From Allostella vacuolata (lineage in GTDB: Bacteria > Pseudomonadota > Alphaproteobacteria > ATCC43930 > Allostellaceae): a stretch of 64,000 bases of DNA. Each line of letters starts with the position of its first letter. Position 1 is the stretch's first letter. Below the pieces are notes generated by a model. That model worked only from the letters and a program-made list of their open reading frames with translations, had not been told where the DNA came from and searched no databases. The DNA is taken from the NCBI GenBank assembly GCA_006739055.1, contig AP019702.1:2073001-2137000 (forward strand), given 5' to 3'. Shown in pieces: positions 63,852 to 64,000 of the stretch. The position numbers were made by a program, and so were the translations under genes.

Positions 63852-64000
63852 CTAGGGCGCCCTGTCCGCGTACGTCGCGGCAAAGACGGTGTCCGAAAGC
63901 CACTTTTTGAATGACGGGTTGTCGCTGTACTGTCTGAACAGCTCGGTATGGTCAGACAGAAGTGCGGTGACGGCCAGTTCCAGCGCCTTGTCGTGCTCTA
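63852..64000 (-). CDS. Probable type I restriction enzyme subunit R, C-terminal end (partial)
   Basis: A minus-strand frame enters from the right edge and ends at TAG 63854-63852. It encodes 48 visible residues starting EHDKALELAVTALLSDHTEL, then FRQYSDNPSFKKWLSDTVF and ending ATYADRAP. The DNPSFKKWLSDTVF-like ending resembles the C-terminus of HsdR-type restriction subunits from memory of the family; this is not proven by 48 residues. The base composition is less GC-rich than neighbours. The gene continues outside the window. It could instead be an unrelated helicase or hypothetical protein. Confidence 0.5.
   Translation of the reverse strand, partial: EHDKALELAVTALLSDHTELFRQYSDNPSFKKWLSDTVFAATYADRAP

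Overview
The window is high-GC, densely coded DNA from an alphaproteobacterium, probably Rhodospirillales-like. This is inferred from the block gatCAB / msrB / ruvX / pyrB-pyrC / plsY / dprA / topA / rnr / rpmG, alphaproteobacterial-style RecO and ParC, an Mrp antiporter with fused A and B subunits, and a match to the alphaproteobacterial general stress (EcfG) promoter. No complete mobile element, phage, CRISPR array or rRNA gene was seen. The far right edge, just past a tRNA-Ser gene, carries the 3' end of what looks like a type I restriction subunit and may be the border of an island.

Layout, left to right. 1-5414: sugar-type ABC importer (two tandem paralogous binding proteins, two permeases, MalK-type ATPase). 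5467-9395: RlmM-like methyltransferase, recO, parC. 9396-9731: non-coding, with a long REP-like palindrome, an EcfG-type promoter match and a leader hairpin ahead of an OmpA-domain envelope protein (9732-11246). 11263-12644: divergent bpt and flavin reductase. 12720-17501: tight operon of a ThDP enzyme, a type III CoA-transferase, an RraA-like aldolase and an aminotransferase, substrate unknown. 17555-20966: FAT GUY-like single-domain response regulator, isochorismatase-like hydrolase, N-formylglutamate amidohydrolase-like gene and a divergent glutamine-synthetase-like ligase. 20948-28505: MATE exporter and the mrpAB-C-D-E-F-G cation/proton antiporter operon.

28665-39570 is a long minus-strand catabolic/uptake cluster: YtcJ-like amidohydrolase, dipeptide-type permeases DppB/DppC, family-5 binding protein, a second amidohydrolase, OppD/OppF-type ATPases, a DUF2817 metallopeptidase and an aldo/keto reductase. 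Most of the genes overlap or are closely spaced, so the cluster probably imports and hydrolyses one class of nitrogenous compound. 39759-43353 holds a DUF4139 secreted protein, a GNAT acetyltransferase and a ROK sugar kinase.

43456-57794 is housekeeping on the minus strand: rpmG, an S41 lipoprotein protease, rnr, topA, dprA, plsY, a GT41 (O-GlcNAc-transferase-like) protein, a dihydroorotase homologue that lacks the HxH metal motif, pyrB, and an AstE/aspartoacylase-like gene. 57925-63541 holds ruvX, divergent msrB, the gatCAB operon (tRNA-dependent amidotransferase) and two glutathione S-transferases. tRNA-Ser(GCU) follows at 63667 with a well-formed promoter.

The most unusual signals are regulatory: the EcfG-type promoter of the OmpA-domain gene, a near match ahead of the FAT GUY-like response regulator, and stem-loops directly downstream of both complete binding-protein genes. 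No single cluster is clearly a new defence or mobile system. The uncharacterised metabolic operons at 12720-17501 and 29674-39570 and the right-edge island are the best leads.
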